Positions 27,441-36,493 of a stretch of 64,000 bases of DNA are shown here, piece after piece (positions within the stretch are counted from its first letter, which is position 1; every line of letters starts with the position of its first letter). Source of the DNA: Caldilineaceae bacterium SB0661_bin_34. GTDB taxonomy: Bacteria > Chloroflexota > Anaerolineae > Caldilineales > Caldilineaceae. Made by a program: the position numbers and the translations under genes. The notes beneath the pieces were generated by a model, which worked only from the letters and a program-made list of their open reading frames with translations, did not search any database and was not told where the DNA came from. The stretch is from positions 29,257 to 93,256 of the forward strand of contig VXMJ01000093.1 in NCBI GenBank assembly GCA_009841145.1, written 5' to 3'.

Positions 27441-28559
27441 TTGTCCAATTCCCAACTGGCCTTCCCGGATCTTGCGGTCCAGGGGTTCCGTAGGTTCCGG
27501 GATTTGAAAATCTCGGAGTTGGGCCGCGTAACCTTGATCACCGGGAAAAATAACACAGGCAAGTCGTCGATCTTGGAGGCGTTGCGGATCGGTGCGCGCA
27601 AGGCTGAGCCAGCCGCCGTGTTCGACATTCTCGGTACGCGCGCGGGTTATCGCCGCGGTAGTAAGGAAGATGCACACTCCCTTGACTTTGATGGTGATTT
27701 CCTCTTTTCTGATCTTTTTCACGGATTTCCCACGTTGGATGATGAATTCGGTCCGATCGTTATCAAGACAAGTAATCCGAAAGATCCTATGGAACTTTCC
27801 ATGCATGTCGAATGGATGGCATTTACCGAGGACTCGCAAAGCACTATGGAATTTGTGGATCGAAATCGAGTTGTACGGGAAGAAATACCCGGGGGACCTG
27901 TCTTGGTGGCCCGCACAAAGACAGACAAATTTGTTGTACGGCTGGGCAATCTTCACAGTTTTCGCAATCACATGCCGCGTCCTGATTCAAACAGAATGAC
28001 TTGCAAGTTCGTGAAGGCCAACGGAGCCTCGGAATCTCTGGGAAGGATGTGGGATCGCGCAGTATTAAGGGACGAAGAAGAGGAGGTGGTTAGGGCATTG
28101 AGAGTCATTGAACCCAACATCGCTGCGGTTCGCATGCTCGGTGGGGATGACCGCTACAGACCGGCGAAGACACCGTACATTCGTGTGGAAGGTCTGAGCC
28201 GGTATGTGTCAATCCTCTCTTCTGGTGATGGCTTGAATCGCATGTTCACCTTGATTCTTGCACTCTTGGATGCCAGAGGGGGACTTCTGCTGATTGACGA
28301 GTTCGAGAACGGATTGCATTACACAGTACAGCGAGAGGCTTGGCGCATCATATTCCAACTGGCCGAATGTCACAACATCCAGATTGTTGCCACCACTCAC
28401 AGTTGGGACGCAGTGGCAGCCTTTCAAGCGGCGGCAGCTGAAACTCCGGAAGTGGGGGTTTTGCTGCGTCTGACTCGGAAGGGGAGTGATGTCATACCAA
28501 CAGTATTTACTGAAGAGGATCTTCAAGTGATTACCAAGCGGCGCATAGAGGTGCGGTGA
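27441..28559 (+). CDS. AAA15/OLD-type ATPase of a two-gene defence-like module
   Basis: AGGAGAG at 27429-27435 points to TTG at 27441 rather than the track TTG at 27423. Motifs in order: Walker A TGKNNTGKSSILEAL (~34-48), ABC-like signature ILSSGDGLNRMFTLIL, Walker B LLLIDEFENGLH, and the H-loop TTHSWD. This is the SMC/ABC-like AAA15/21 family seen in OLD, PARIS AriA and related systems. Only one base separates it from the TOPRIM gene. Local base composition is clearly lower in GC than the neighbours, suggesting transfer. 372 aa; no fused nuclease domain, so the TOPRIM partner presumably supplies the effector. Confidence 0.88.
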   Translation: MSNSQLAFPDLAVQGFRRFRDLKISELGRVTLITGKNNTGKSSILEALRIGARKAEPAAVFDILGTRAGYRRGSKEDAHSLDFDGDFLFSDLFHGFPTLDDEFGPIVIKTSNPKDPMELSMHVEWMAFTEDSQSTMEFVDRNRVVREEIPGGPVLVARTKTDKFVVRLGNLHSFRNHMPRPDSNRMTCKFVKANGASESLGRMWDRAVLRDEEEEVVRALRVIEPNIAAVRMLGGDDRYRPAKTPYIRVEGLSRYVSILSSGDGLNRMFTLILALLDARGGLLLIDEFENGLHYTVQREAWRIIFQLAECHNIQIVATTHSWDAVAAFQAAAAETPEVGVLLRLTRKGSDVIPTVFTEEDLQVITKRRIEVR

Positions 28560-28560
28560 C

Positions 28561-29187
28561 ATGACCGGAAATAAGGTGCTGCTGGTCGAGGGTCTTGACG
28601 ATAAACGGGTAATGGACAGAATTTGCCAAGTACACGAGGTTCCATGTCCAAGCTTGGAATATTTGGGAAGTGATACAGAATTGCTGAAAGTGTTCTCTAC
28701 TAGGCTCAAGGTTCTGGGCAAGGAAGATGCAGAGGATGTTCTGGGTGTGGTGATTGATGCTGACACCAGTGTGCCGAGTCGTTGGCAGTCGCTGCGAGAT
28801 CGGTTAGGCAATGCCGGTTTTCTGGATGTACCTGATCAGCCCGAGCCGGATGGGACCATTGTTTTCCCAGCAACAGAGGAATTGTTGCCGAAGGTGGGTA
28901 TCTGGATCATGCCTAACAATCAAGATTCAGGCAAGCTGGAGGACTTTCTGGCATTCCTAGTGCCTGACTCCGATTCCCATTGGCAACACGCTGAGTCATG
29001 TGTGGATTCTTTAGATCAGCCACCATTCAGAACTGTGGATCGGAGCAAAGCCGTTATCCACACTTGGTTGGCTTGGCAGGCAGATCCTGGCCTGCCTTTT
29101 GGCACAGCGATCCAAAGTCAGTTCTTGGATCCCGATGCACCTCATGCTCGACGGTTGGTCCATTGGCTGCGTGAACTGTTCGGATAG
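28561..29187 (+). CDS. TOPRIM/DUF3226-like protein, partner of the AAA15 ATPase
   Basis: 208 residues beginning with the TOPRIM glutamate in KVLLVEGLDDKRVMD, then the DxD in LGVVIDADTSVP; the later region (WIMPNNQDSGKLEDFLAFLV) is typical of DUF3226. TOPRIM nucleases of this type act in OLD-like systems, and in PARIS the related AriB (DUF4435) is a toxin released from its ATPase. The exact family (DUF3226 versus DUF4435) needs a profile search. Codon use and GC resemble its partner, not the flanking genes. Confidence 0.85.
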   Translation: MTGNKVLLVEGLDDKRVMDRICQVHEVPCPSLEYLGSDTELLKVFSTRLKVLGKEDAEDVLGVVIDADTSVPSRWQSLRDRLGNAGFLDVPDQPEPDGTIVFPATEELLPKVGIWIMPNNQDSGKLEDFLAFLVPDSDSHWQHAESCVDSLDQPPFRTVDRSKAVIHTWLAWQADPGLPFGTAIQSQFLDPDAPHARRLVHWLRELFG

Positions 29188-29410
29188 GTCTGGTTCGAGC
29201 CTTGGGTGTTCACTGTCAGTCGTCTTATGTCACCAAAGACCTTGGTGCCCACAGGTTGCTTGCAAATGTGCGCGTTCCGTTGCCTTGCTCTACTTGCCGT
29301 CAGCTGTATTTACAGGTCTGGATTCGTTCCTGTGTCACTGGCATGAAAGCAACCCGGGGGGTGTCCGGCCGGCCAGTGTGGATGCGGCACACAACTCTTC
29401 CGAGAGTGGT

Positions 29411-31804
29411 TCAGATGCGGGACATGTACACTGGGCTGCTCCAGGCTTGGGCCTGATCGACTTGGGTGACACGCACCCAGTAGGACTGCGCACCCGTTGG
29501 AGCGTCAACGTCGCGAAAGGTCAGGCTGGCTCTCGTGGGTGCATCGTTGTCTGGTGCTGGGCCAATCGCGACCCGACAGTCCAGGCCTTCCGTTTCGCGT
29601 ACAAGGGGTGCCTTGAGTACATGGGCCAGTGGGAACGAGAAACGGATTGGAGGGGCGTTGAAGCTGCACATGGTGTGTTCGTCCCCTTCGATCTCCAGCA
29701 CAAGGCCCGCTCGATTGCCGGCGGTGGCATTCCGCCAAGCCACGCGGTCTCCGCTGGGCTGATCCACGCGGTCCTCGCCTCCGTGGAAGTTCACTGCCTC
29801 GACCGCATGCAGCATGCCCCGGTCCAGATGCAGCGAACCATCCCAATTCACGCGCTGGGCACGTGCCGTACCGCGCTGGGCGGTGCCCTGCCATAGCAGG
29901 CGGATCCGATGCCGCTCGTTGGCCGCAGGAGACGGTCCCGCCAGCTGCCACTGACAAATCTGCCTGTCGTCTCGCAATAGTTCGATCGATTCGAGCGGTG
30001 CCGTACCCTCGACTTCAATCGTGGCCAGGGGATCGCCTGCCGTGGTGAGCAGTGAACCCATCGGTTGCCCGTCCACCTCAAACCACAGGCCTATGCGTTC
30101 GCCCGATGTGGCATAGCACCGGCGAGCCGACAATGCCTCCCAAATGCCTGTGCGGGTTAGCTCTTCTGCATAGACCGCGGTCAGACCGTTGCGCACGTTC
30201 CGGTTGTTGCGCCAGCCCGGATGGCAGGCGCCGGGACGGCCGGTGATGCCGTCGGTTCCGGCCGTGATGCCGACTCGGTAACCGCGGCGGAGGGCGTCCT
30301 TGATGAACCATTCCGACGTACCGTGGGTGGAGTGGATCTCCGCCAGCCGCTCGATTTCCGGAGCATGCCAGTCAAGATTGGTGGGACGGCCGCCGACATG
30401 CATGTTGATCAGCACCGGTTCATGTCGCATGGCTTCCAGGAACGGCTCGGCGGTGGTCAGGTCCGGTTCGGGGTCCGGCTCGTCCTCCTGGAAGAACCGG
30501 CCCGAGCGGCGCAGCCGGGGCTCGTCGTGCCGGTAGAAAACATTGCGATCCCCACCGTCCGAGGTAGGCGCGCTCCACTCGCAACCCAGGAAGGTGATAA
30601 ACCGGCCGGGTTCGTGGAAGTTTTCCGTCTCGGTCCGGGTCAGATCCCACAGGTCGCGCGACACATAGTGGTCGTTGCCCTGGTGTGTGATGAACTGAAG
30701 TCCGGCGGCGTCCCGGGCATAGGTGAAATGCTCCGCCATGGAGCCGACACCACAGCCGACTTCACTCTGGCCCGAATGCATGTCTCCCCAAAAGCGTCGC
30801 CACTTGGGTGGTTCCGTGGCGATCCGGACGGGATTGCTTTGCGTGCTCAGGTCCGAGTCCGGCAGATGAACCTCCAATCTGGTTAGGCCGCTGGCCTTGT
30901 ATCGGACAGGTACGTGGACTACAGGCGGGTCCGCGCAGACCACAGCCTCTCCCAGTTCAAGGAGCGGACCGGCTGGTTCCTCGCACAGTTCCCTGACCTT
31001 GGGCCGGGCATGGACCGGCATGCTGGCGTTGCCCCAGCGATCTTCGGCCCTGATGGTCAAGGTCCTGGTTTCACCTACCAACCCGTGGTCGGGTGCAATG
31101 ACAACCAGGCGCTCCGGCGGTCCGGGCACGATGGACAAACCCTCCACCGGCGGCAACCGATGCCAGGAGTCGCTCCGGTCCGGATCAATCAGCACCATGA
31201 ACTCTAGGTTGCGCAAGCGGAAGGTGGGCACGCGCCAACCCCTGCCTCCATACGCTCTGTTGCCGCAGGTCAGGATCACCTTGTCCCCTTCCGCCAACTG
31301 GCCCCGCCCGACCGTCAGTTCAAGATGGTGCTGCCAGGGGTCGAAGGGACCTTGGCGGAAGTAGCGCAGCCCAATCTCCGCTACGGGTGCGCGGCCGTGT
31401 GTGGGTCGAGTCACGACGGTGGTGAACCCGTCGCCGCCGGGATCCTCGAATTGCAGGTCGGTCCAATCCAGCGGCCAGGACCAGGCCAGCGCCAGTTGTC
31501 CCCCCGGTCCAAGCTCGGTCTTCCCGATCGTGAATGTGAACTCAAGCGAGACCCACTCGCCAGCCACGAAGGGCCGCCGCGGCGAACAGGTTGCATGGCC
31601 GTAGAGCTGCCGGCGTTCTTTCGGGGACAAATTGATGTTATGCCAGATCGTGGGTCGGCCGGGTTGTCCGCTGGCGATGATCATGTTGGGGATCTCAGGC
31701 AAGGTGGTTGGAAGGCGCAGGTTCGGTCCAACACGCGTCCGGAAAGTCCGGGCGGCTGATCCTTGACTGCCACGCGGATTGTTCCCGCGAAGGTCCAGGC
31801 TCAA
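29411..31804 (-). CDS. DUF3604 (PHP-like) family protein, 797 aa
   Basis: The C-terminal ~430 residues contain RFWGDMHSGQSEVG, ITHQGNDHYVS, LGCEWSA, INMHVGGRPTN and GITAGTDG, the metal-site pattern of DUF3604, a PHP-related hydrolase-like family. The N-terminal ~330 residues look like beta-rich accessory domains. TTG at 31804 overlaps the stop of the epimerase (TTGA), so the two form an operon; an internal ATG at 31684 is the other possible start. Substrate unknown; the context suggests sugar metabolism. Confidence 0.85.
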   Translation of the reverse strand: MSLDLRGNNPRGSQGSAARTFRTRVGPNLRLPTTLPEIPNMIIASGQPGRPTIWHNINLSPKERRQLYGHATCSPRRPFVAGEWVSLEFTFTIGKTELGPGGQLALAWSWPLDWTDLQFEDPGGDGFTTVVTRPTHGRAPVAEIGLRYFRQGPFDPWQHHLELTVGRGQLAEGDKVILTCGNRAYGGRGWRVPTFRLRNLEFMVLIDPDRSDSWHRLPPVEGLSIVPGPPERLVVIAPDHGLVGETRTLTIRAEDRWGNASMPVHARPKVRELCEEPAGPLLELGEAVVCADPPVVHVPVRYKASGLTRLEVHLPDSDLSTQSNPVRIATEPPKWRRFWGDMHSGQSEVGCGVGSMAEHFTYARDAAGLQFITHQGNDHYVSRDLWDLTRTETENFHEPGRFITFLGCEWSAPTSDGGDRNVFYRHDEPRLRRSGRFFQEDEPDPEPDLTTAEPFLEAMRHEPVLINMHVGGRPTNLDWHAPEIERLAEIHSTHGTSEWFIKDALRRGYRVGITAGTDGITGRPGACHPGWRNNRNVRNGLTAVYAEELTRTGIWEALSARRCYATSGERIGLWFEVDGQPMGSLLTTAGDPLATIEVEGTAPLESIELLRDDRQICQWQLAGPSPAANERHRIRLLWQGTAQRGTARAQRVNWDGSLHLDRGMLHAVEAVNFHGGEDRVDQPSGDRVAWRNATAGNRAGLVLEIEGDEHTMCSFNAPPIRFSFPLAHVLKAPLVRETEGLDCRVAIGPAPDNDAPTRASLTFRDVDAPTGAQSYWVRVTQVDQAQAWSSPVYMSRI

Positions 31805-32646
31805 GCAATGAACGGTTTGAGGAACTGGTGGGAGAGCCGCAGGCCCCGCACTGCCGTTTCCTGCGTGGCAGCCCAGACTCTGTCCTCGTGTTCCACGCTG
31901 AGGGCCTGGTCGTAACCGGATTGGAACAGTTCATCCAGGAAGTGGAACCAGTTCACCTCCCCGTAACCGGGTAGTCGGTAGCGCCACCATTGGCTCTGCC
32001 CGGCTCCGCTGAGCTGCCGGCCGTAGATGCCGAAGGCATTGCGCCCGTCCAGGAGGATTTCCGTGTCCTTGGCGTGGACGTGGTAGATGCGGTCGGCGAA
32101 GTCGCGAATGGGCTGAATCCAATCAATTCCCTGCCAAACGAAATGCGACGGGTCGTAGCACAGACCCAGGGCCGGCGACGGCACGGCACTGAACATCGCG
32201 TGCCACATTTCCGGAGTGGTGGCCAGCATGGTTCCGTTGCGCGGCCAGTTTTCGAAGGCCAGGCGTACGTTGCGGGACTCGGCATGGGCCGCGATGGGCG
32301 TGTACAGCTCCTTGAAGACGGCAATGTTGTCGTCGCCGCTCAACGACATATCCTTGCCCAGAAGATGGGTGATGACTCGGATGCCGTGTCCGGATGCCCA
32401 GTCGATGGCGTCCATGACCTGCCGGGTCAGCGCGGCCTGTTGGTCGCTTTCCGTGCTCAGGTCCGGTGGAGTCAGGGAGCCGGTGGCGTGCAGGGCCATG
32501 TCAAGGCTGCGGACGACCTTGACGGCCGCGTCGTTGAGGACCGGCACGTCCAGCGTGACGTAGCCGATGTCGGATGCAATTGCCGCAAAGTCTGCGTAGT
32601 CCATGCGGTGTAGCGCGCCGTTGCTCTGAAAGCAGCCCAGGTACAT
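31801..32646 (-). CDS. Sugar phosphate isomerase/epimerase-type TIM barrel protein
   Basis: I prefer ATG at 32646 (MYLGCFQSNGALHRMDYADF) over the track TTG at 32691 because it fits the family start and has AAGGA upstream. Metal-site features of the xylose-isomerase-like barrel follow: LAFENWPRNG, GLCYDPSHFVWQG, IYHVHAKDTE and SVEHEDRVW. Likely acts on a sugar or cyclitol. Upstream of and coupled to the DUF3604 gene; divergent from the Rieske gene. Confidence 0.9.
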   Translation of the reverse strand: MYLGCFQSNGALHRMDYADFAAIASDIGYVTLDVPVLNDAAVKVVRSLDMALHATGSLTPPDLSTESDQQAALTRQVMDAIDWASGHGIRVITHLLGKDMSLSGDDNIAVFKELYTPIAAHAESRNVRLAFENWPRNGTMLATTPEMWHAMFSAVPSPALGLCYDPSHFVWQGIDWIQPIRDFADRIYHVHAKDTEILLDGRNAFGIYGRQLSGAGQSQWWRYRLPGYGEVNWFHFLDELFQSGYDQALSVEHEDRVWAATQETAVRGLRLSHQFLKPFIA

Positions 32647-32861
32647 TTGGCCCAATTCCTTGGTACGGGGGGATGTTCGATTGGACACCAAGCATCTTGG
32701 TGCCTCAACTGCAGATCAGCATAGCAAGCTGTGTTCACAGACACGGACATGATCCACATGCCGCGGATCGGGCTGGCCCTGCACGGGCGCATTCGACTGT
32801 CCGCGATATAGAATCCGGTTTCTTCACGCAACGAACATAACGGATTCGCACCAGGACACCC

Positions 32862-33275
32862 GTGTCAAACCCTTCCCAGACTACCAATCCGGATCACTGG
32901 CATCACGTCGCGTACGATGCCCAAATTGTGGAGGGGGCCTGCCTGCTGGTGGAGGTGGAAGGCCGCAGCATCGGCATGTTTCGCTACAAAGGGGAAATAA
33001 GAGCCATCCTGAACATTTGCCCTCACGCAGGTGAGCCGCTGTGCATGGGCGCAATCCAGGGCACGACGTTGCCGTCGGCATCCGGCCGTTTCATGTGGGG
33101 TCGGGAGAATGAAGTTCTGAGGTGCCCGTGGCACGGCTGGGAGTTTTCGCTGGACGACGGGCAGTGCCTGTTCAACAGCACGCGCATTGGTCTGGTGCCG
33201 ACGGAAGTCCGGGACAACGAAGAGGTGTACGTCTACATGCGGCCCAGGCGGCGCCGGCCCTTGGACAGCATTTGA
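32862..33275 (+). CDS. Rieske [2Fe-2S] domain protein
   Basis: 137 residues with both cluster motifs, NICPHAGEPL and RCPWHGWEFSL, about 43 residues apart. Stand-alone Rieske ferredoxins pass electrons to oxygenases or act in catabolic pathways. The start is GTG at 32862 with poor RBS. It has no oxygenase beside it; the divergent epimerase/DUF3604 operon is its nearest neighbour and may share a control region. Confidence 0.92.
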   Translation: MSNPSQTTNPDHWHHVAYDAQIVEGACLLVEVEGRSIGMFRYKGEIRAILNICPHAGEPLCMGAIQGTTLPSASGRFMWGRENEVLRCPWHGWEFSLDDGQCLFNSTRIGLVPTEVRDNEEVYVYMRPRRRRPLDSI

Positions 33276-33318
33276 CCGGGCAACATCCGAATGGCCCGCG
33301 GCGGCGGGTGGGATGGTT

Positions 33319-33639
33319 GGCACTGTTTCAGTCTCGTTGATATTGGTTGCGGGCTGTCGTGGGCATATCCTCCGTATCAGTGGGTTCCGTGTCTCGCGTC
33401 AGGCCATGCTGCGGGCCATCAGGCACACGAAGTTGAGGGTCCCCGCCTCGGACTTCGAGCCTTGGTACCCGCCACCCTACAACCCGGAACTGAACGATGT
33501 TGCGCACCCGTTCCGGAAGGTCAAGCCTTGGGGCTCTGCCCATGCCCATGCCCGACAGCTGACAGCCGTCGTGCAAGCCGGTTTCCAACGCCTCCGGGAC
33601 CAGGTTGCGTCCGAACCTGCACCCATGGCAGCTGTTTAG
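33319..33639 (+). mobile_element. IS debris: inverted IS end joined to an IS630-type transposase tail
   Basis: 33319-33451 is nearly the reverse complement of the right end of the IS at 35302-36341 (shared GGCACTGTTTC...TCTCGTTGA). It is joined directly to a 60-residue tail, WYPPPYNPELNDVAHPFRKV, the conserved C-terminal block of an IS630-type transposase. Two unrelated element pieces therefore form one accidental ORF. Confidence 0.7.
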
Positions 33640-35087
33640 GGCTTGCAGGCATAGACACGCACGTATTCGAGTTCCATGCTCTGTGGCCAGATGTTGGGAT
33701 CGATGCCTTTGGCAGCCGCCCAGTCACCGCCCACATACAGGTTCAGGATGAGACGGAAAGGGTGGTCGAAAGGCCACTCTTTGTAGTTCGCTTCGGGATT
33801 CCACATCCGATCGTTCTTGAACACAAAGTAGGGAGTGTCGTCTGCATAGATCGTGATGGTGGACTCGGTCCATTCCACCGCGTATCGGTGGAAGGCGGTA
33901 CTGGCATCCGGGAAGTGGAGCGTTTGGGCATCCAGTGTCTCGGTTCCAGCCCTGTTGCTGTAGACCACCGTGTGGATGTTGGCATGCACGATGCCGGGCT
34001 TGTGCCCCACGAATTCCATGATGTCGATTTCGCCGTTGTTCGGCCAGCCACCGTAGGGATCGGTATTGGAAACCATCCAGATGGCGGCCTTGGTCCCCCG
34101 CCCCGCGGGTAACCGGGCCGACATCTCGAACCATCCGTAGGTCCATGCCTGTCTGGAGGTCAGCCGGGGCACCGTGTATTCGCGACCACCGTACCCGTCC
34201 TTGTGGGCCTCCAGGATGAGGAGGCCATCCTCGACGCGCGCGTTGGCCTTCCGGTTGGCCGTTGTGTAGAAGAGCGCGTCCGGGTTCCAGTCGTTCTGGC
34301 GGGTGTCAAACCACCATCGGGAGCTGTCGGGCAGACCGTCCCGTTCGAATTCATCGGACCAGACCAGGGGACAAGGCACACCCGGGTCCACCGTAGGCGT
34401 GGCCGTGGGCACCGGCGTTGGCGGCGAAGGCTTCGGGGGGCCGGCCACCATGGGCAGAACTGCCCGGTGGTGCTCCGCCAGATCCGTGAGCGGTCCATAA
34501 ATCCACAGGGGGCTTGCACCCCCCGTCGGATCCGAGATTCGCACCCAATCCCCCGCTGTGTTCAGGGCTTGGGCCTGCAACGGATCGCCCTGCCGCACCT
34601 GTGTGCGGACCGGGTAGTCGGTACCCGGCCCGATCCGGACGTTGACGACGGCACCGGTGACGGTGAGCACTATGGTGACCGGGGCGGGCGGCACCGGCGT
34701 GGTCTCAGGCAGAGCGGTTGGGACAGCCGCCACGGACAGGCTGTCCCGGAGCGCGGCGGTCAGATTGGTATGGTCAACGTGAATCCACAGGGTCCGGTCC
34801 TCATGGAGGACTTGGATCCACTCCCCGTCGCCATCGCGGCCCCGCACCGGGAGCCGGGTTCCCTGCACCACGCGGGTGGCGACGGGGTGCATCGGGCCGG
34901 GCCCCTCCCGCAGATTGGCAATCGAATGCTGCGTGGTAGCCTCCAATGCGGGAACCAGGTCGGTGCAGGCGGCCATCAGGATGACCGGCAAACACCAAGA
35001 GGCCACTGTCCACAGCCATGACCGCCCAGCAGGCCACATGAGGGGCACGTTTCCCGGCAACTCCGGCCGGATTCGGAAACGCAACAT
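33636..35087 (-). CDS. Secreted GH16-family glycoside hydrolase lipoprotein with SH3-like modules
   Basis: 483 residues. An N-terminal signal with lipobox LMAAC (~37-41) is followed by two SH3-like modules (SIANLREGPGPMHPVATRVV and VVNVRIGPGTDYPVRTQV), a Pro/Thr linker and a C-terminal GH16 domain starting LVWSDEFERDG. The catalytic GH16 motif is present as EIDIMEFVGH, with both glutamates. GH16 enzymes cut beta-glucans such as laminarin or related galactans; substrate not decided by sequence. Predicted membrane-anchored and outward-facing. Confidence 0.92.
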   Translation of the reverse strand: MLRFRIRPELPGNVPLMWPAGRSWLWTVASWCLPVILMAACTDLVPALEATTQHSIANLREGPGPMHPVATRVVQGTRLPVRGRDGDGEWIQVLHEDRTLWIHVDHTNLTAALRDSLSVAAVPTALPETTPVPPAPVTIVLTVTGAVVNVRIGPGTDYPVRTQVRQGDPLQAQALNTAGDWVRISDPTGGASPLWIYGPLTDLAEHHRAVLPMVAGPPKPSPPTPVPTATPTVDPGVPCPLVWSDEFERDGLPDSSRWWFDTRQNDWNPDALFYTTANRKANARVEDGLLILEAHKDGYGGREYTVPRLTSRQAWTYGWFEMSARLPAGRGTKAAIWMVSNTDPYGGWPNNGEIDIMEFVGHKPGIVHANIHTVVYSNRAGTETLDAQTLHFPDASTAFHRYAVEWTESTITIYADDTPYFVFKNDRMWNPEANYKEWPFDHPFRLILNLYVGGDWAAAKGIDPNIWPQSMELEYVRVYACKP

Positions 35088-35301
35088 CTGTCAGTATCCT
35101 CCTTGGAGCCAGCCCCGCCCGCCTTGTTGGGTTGGGATACCAGCCAGCCGGTGAAGGGCAGACCTGTTCCAAACTGAACCGGCCAATGCTCCCAACGAAT
35201 TCGCAACGCGCGGGGCCACGCAGTCCGGACGGCAGTGCAGGCGGCAGGATCCCGAATTATTGCAACATGATCCCTTCCGCCCCAAACCCATTTGTGCCGA
35301 T

Positions 35302-36341
35302 GGCACCGTGGCAATCTCGTTGATATTGGTGGCGGTCGCGCAAACACCAAGGAGAACCCTCGCCATGGACTTCATCCTGGTCCCGGCCGACCCCGAACGC
35401 CAACGGGCCCTGCCCGACGATCCGGGTGCCGGCCCCCAAGGCGGAGTCTGCGCCTGGCGGCACCACGGTACCTCCCCGCCACCTGGCCGTGCAAGGCCTG
35501 TCTGGGCCGCATCTTGCCCCTGCCGCCTGACGTGATCCCGCCAGCGGCCGCCGACCTTCCGGGAGCTGGTGGCCGACCTGTACGTGCCCTGTGTCAGTTT
35601 CCGAGGCCTGTCCCGCCTCCTGGCCCGACTGGGCTGCGGGGTGGGGGCCGCCACCCTATGGCGGGACGTGCAGGCGGTGGTCCCCGGTCTGGCGCCCGAC
35701 CCGTGGGCGGACCTGCCACTGTGGGTCGAAGTGGACGAGACTTGGCTGTCCATCGGTGGTGAAGAGCGTCCGGTGGCGGGGTGGTCCTGGGGCCGGAGGG
35801 CGCACGGCTGGACCTGCGCCTCAGCGGTCCCGGCTTCGACCGGAGCGGCTGGTTCACAGGCTTGGCCGCGCGCGGGGTGCAGGGGCTGACGACCAACGAC
35901 GAACCAGTCTACGGGCCCGGCCCGGGAGGCGGCAGGCCTGGGCCGACAACAATGTGCCCTGCGCCTTCAGCGCACCGTGGGGCGGCACATGCGGAGTATC
36001 GACGAGGACGACCTGACCCACCGGGACCGGGTCCTGTCGCCCATCCTGCGACGCCTGGCCCGGGCGCGACCACCGGAGGCGGGGCCCGGTCCGTTGGCGC
36101 TCTGGGAGGTGGTGATAGGGGAACCCAAGGTGTCCGCCTATACCAACCGGTTGGAAGGCTGGTTTGGCCGCGTCAAGCCCCAAACCCGCCTGACGCGGGG
36201 GCTGCAGACCGAGGCGGGGACCCTCAACTTCGTGCGCCTGATGGCCCGCAGCATGGTCTGACGCGAGACACGGAGCCCAATGATACGGAGGATATGCCCA
36301 CGACGGCCCGCAACCAATGTCAACGAGATTGAAACAGTGCC
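35302..36341 (+). mobile_element. Insertion sequence with ~36-base terminal inverted repeats, decayed transposase
   Basis: The left end GGCACCGTGGCAATCTCG and the right end (reverse complement GGCACTGTTTCAATCTCG) continue through a shared CGTTGAYATTGGT and GCGG block. The right-end sequence recurs inverted at 33319. The element is 1040 bases; no target duplication was obvious. Family not assigned. Confidence 0.75.
35365..36261 (+). pseudogene. DDE-type transposase, several frameshifts
   Basis: Pieces in different frames read MDFILVPADPERQRALP, LPLWVEVDETWLSIGGEERP (first catalytic Asp), LTTNDEPVYG (likely second Asp), and TNRLEGWFGRVKPQTRLTRG with TEAGTLNFVRLMARSM (catalytic Glu region). At least three frame changes separate them, so the gene is dead. 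I do not recognise the IS family with certainty. Confidence 0.75.
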
Positions 36342-36493
36342 GGGATGGTTCGGAACGGCATCGCCATCGCGCAACGCGTTTTATGATTTACCTCAAGCAG
36401 GACCGCGCAATCAGTCCTGTGCAGGTTCGCACCGGCCATGCGCCCCGTATCGGATAGGACCCGGATGCGCGGACCGCGGTCAGGAGGCACGTT

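Noticed and set aside
29231-29247. CACCAA/TTGGTG hairpin after the TOPRIM gene as a terminator
   Set aside because: Stem of only 6 bases and no T-run; too weak to call.
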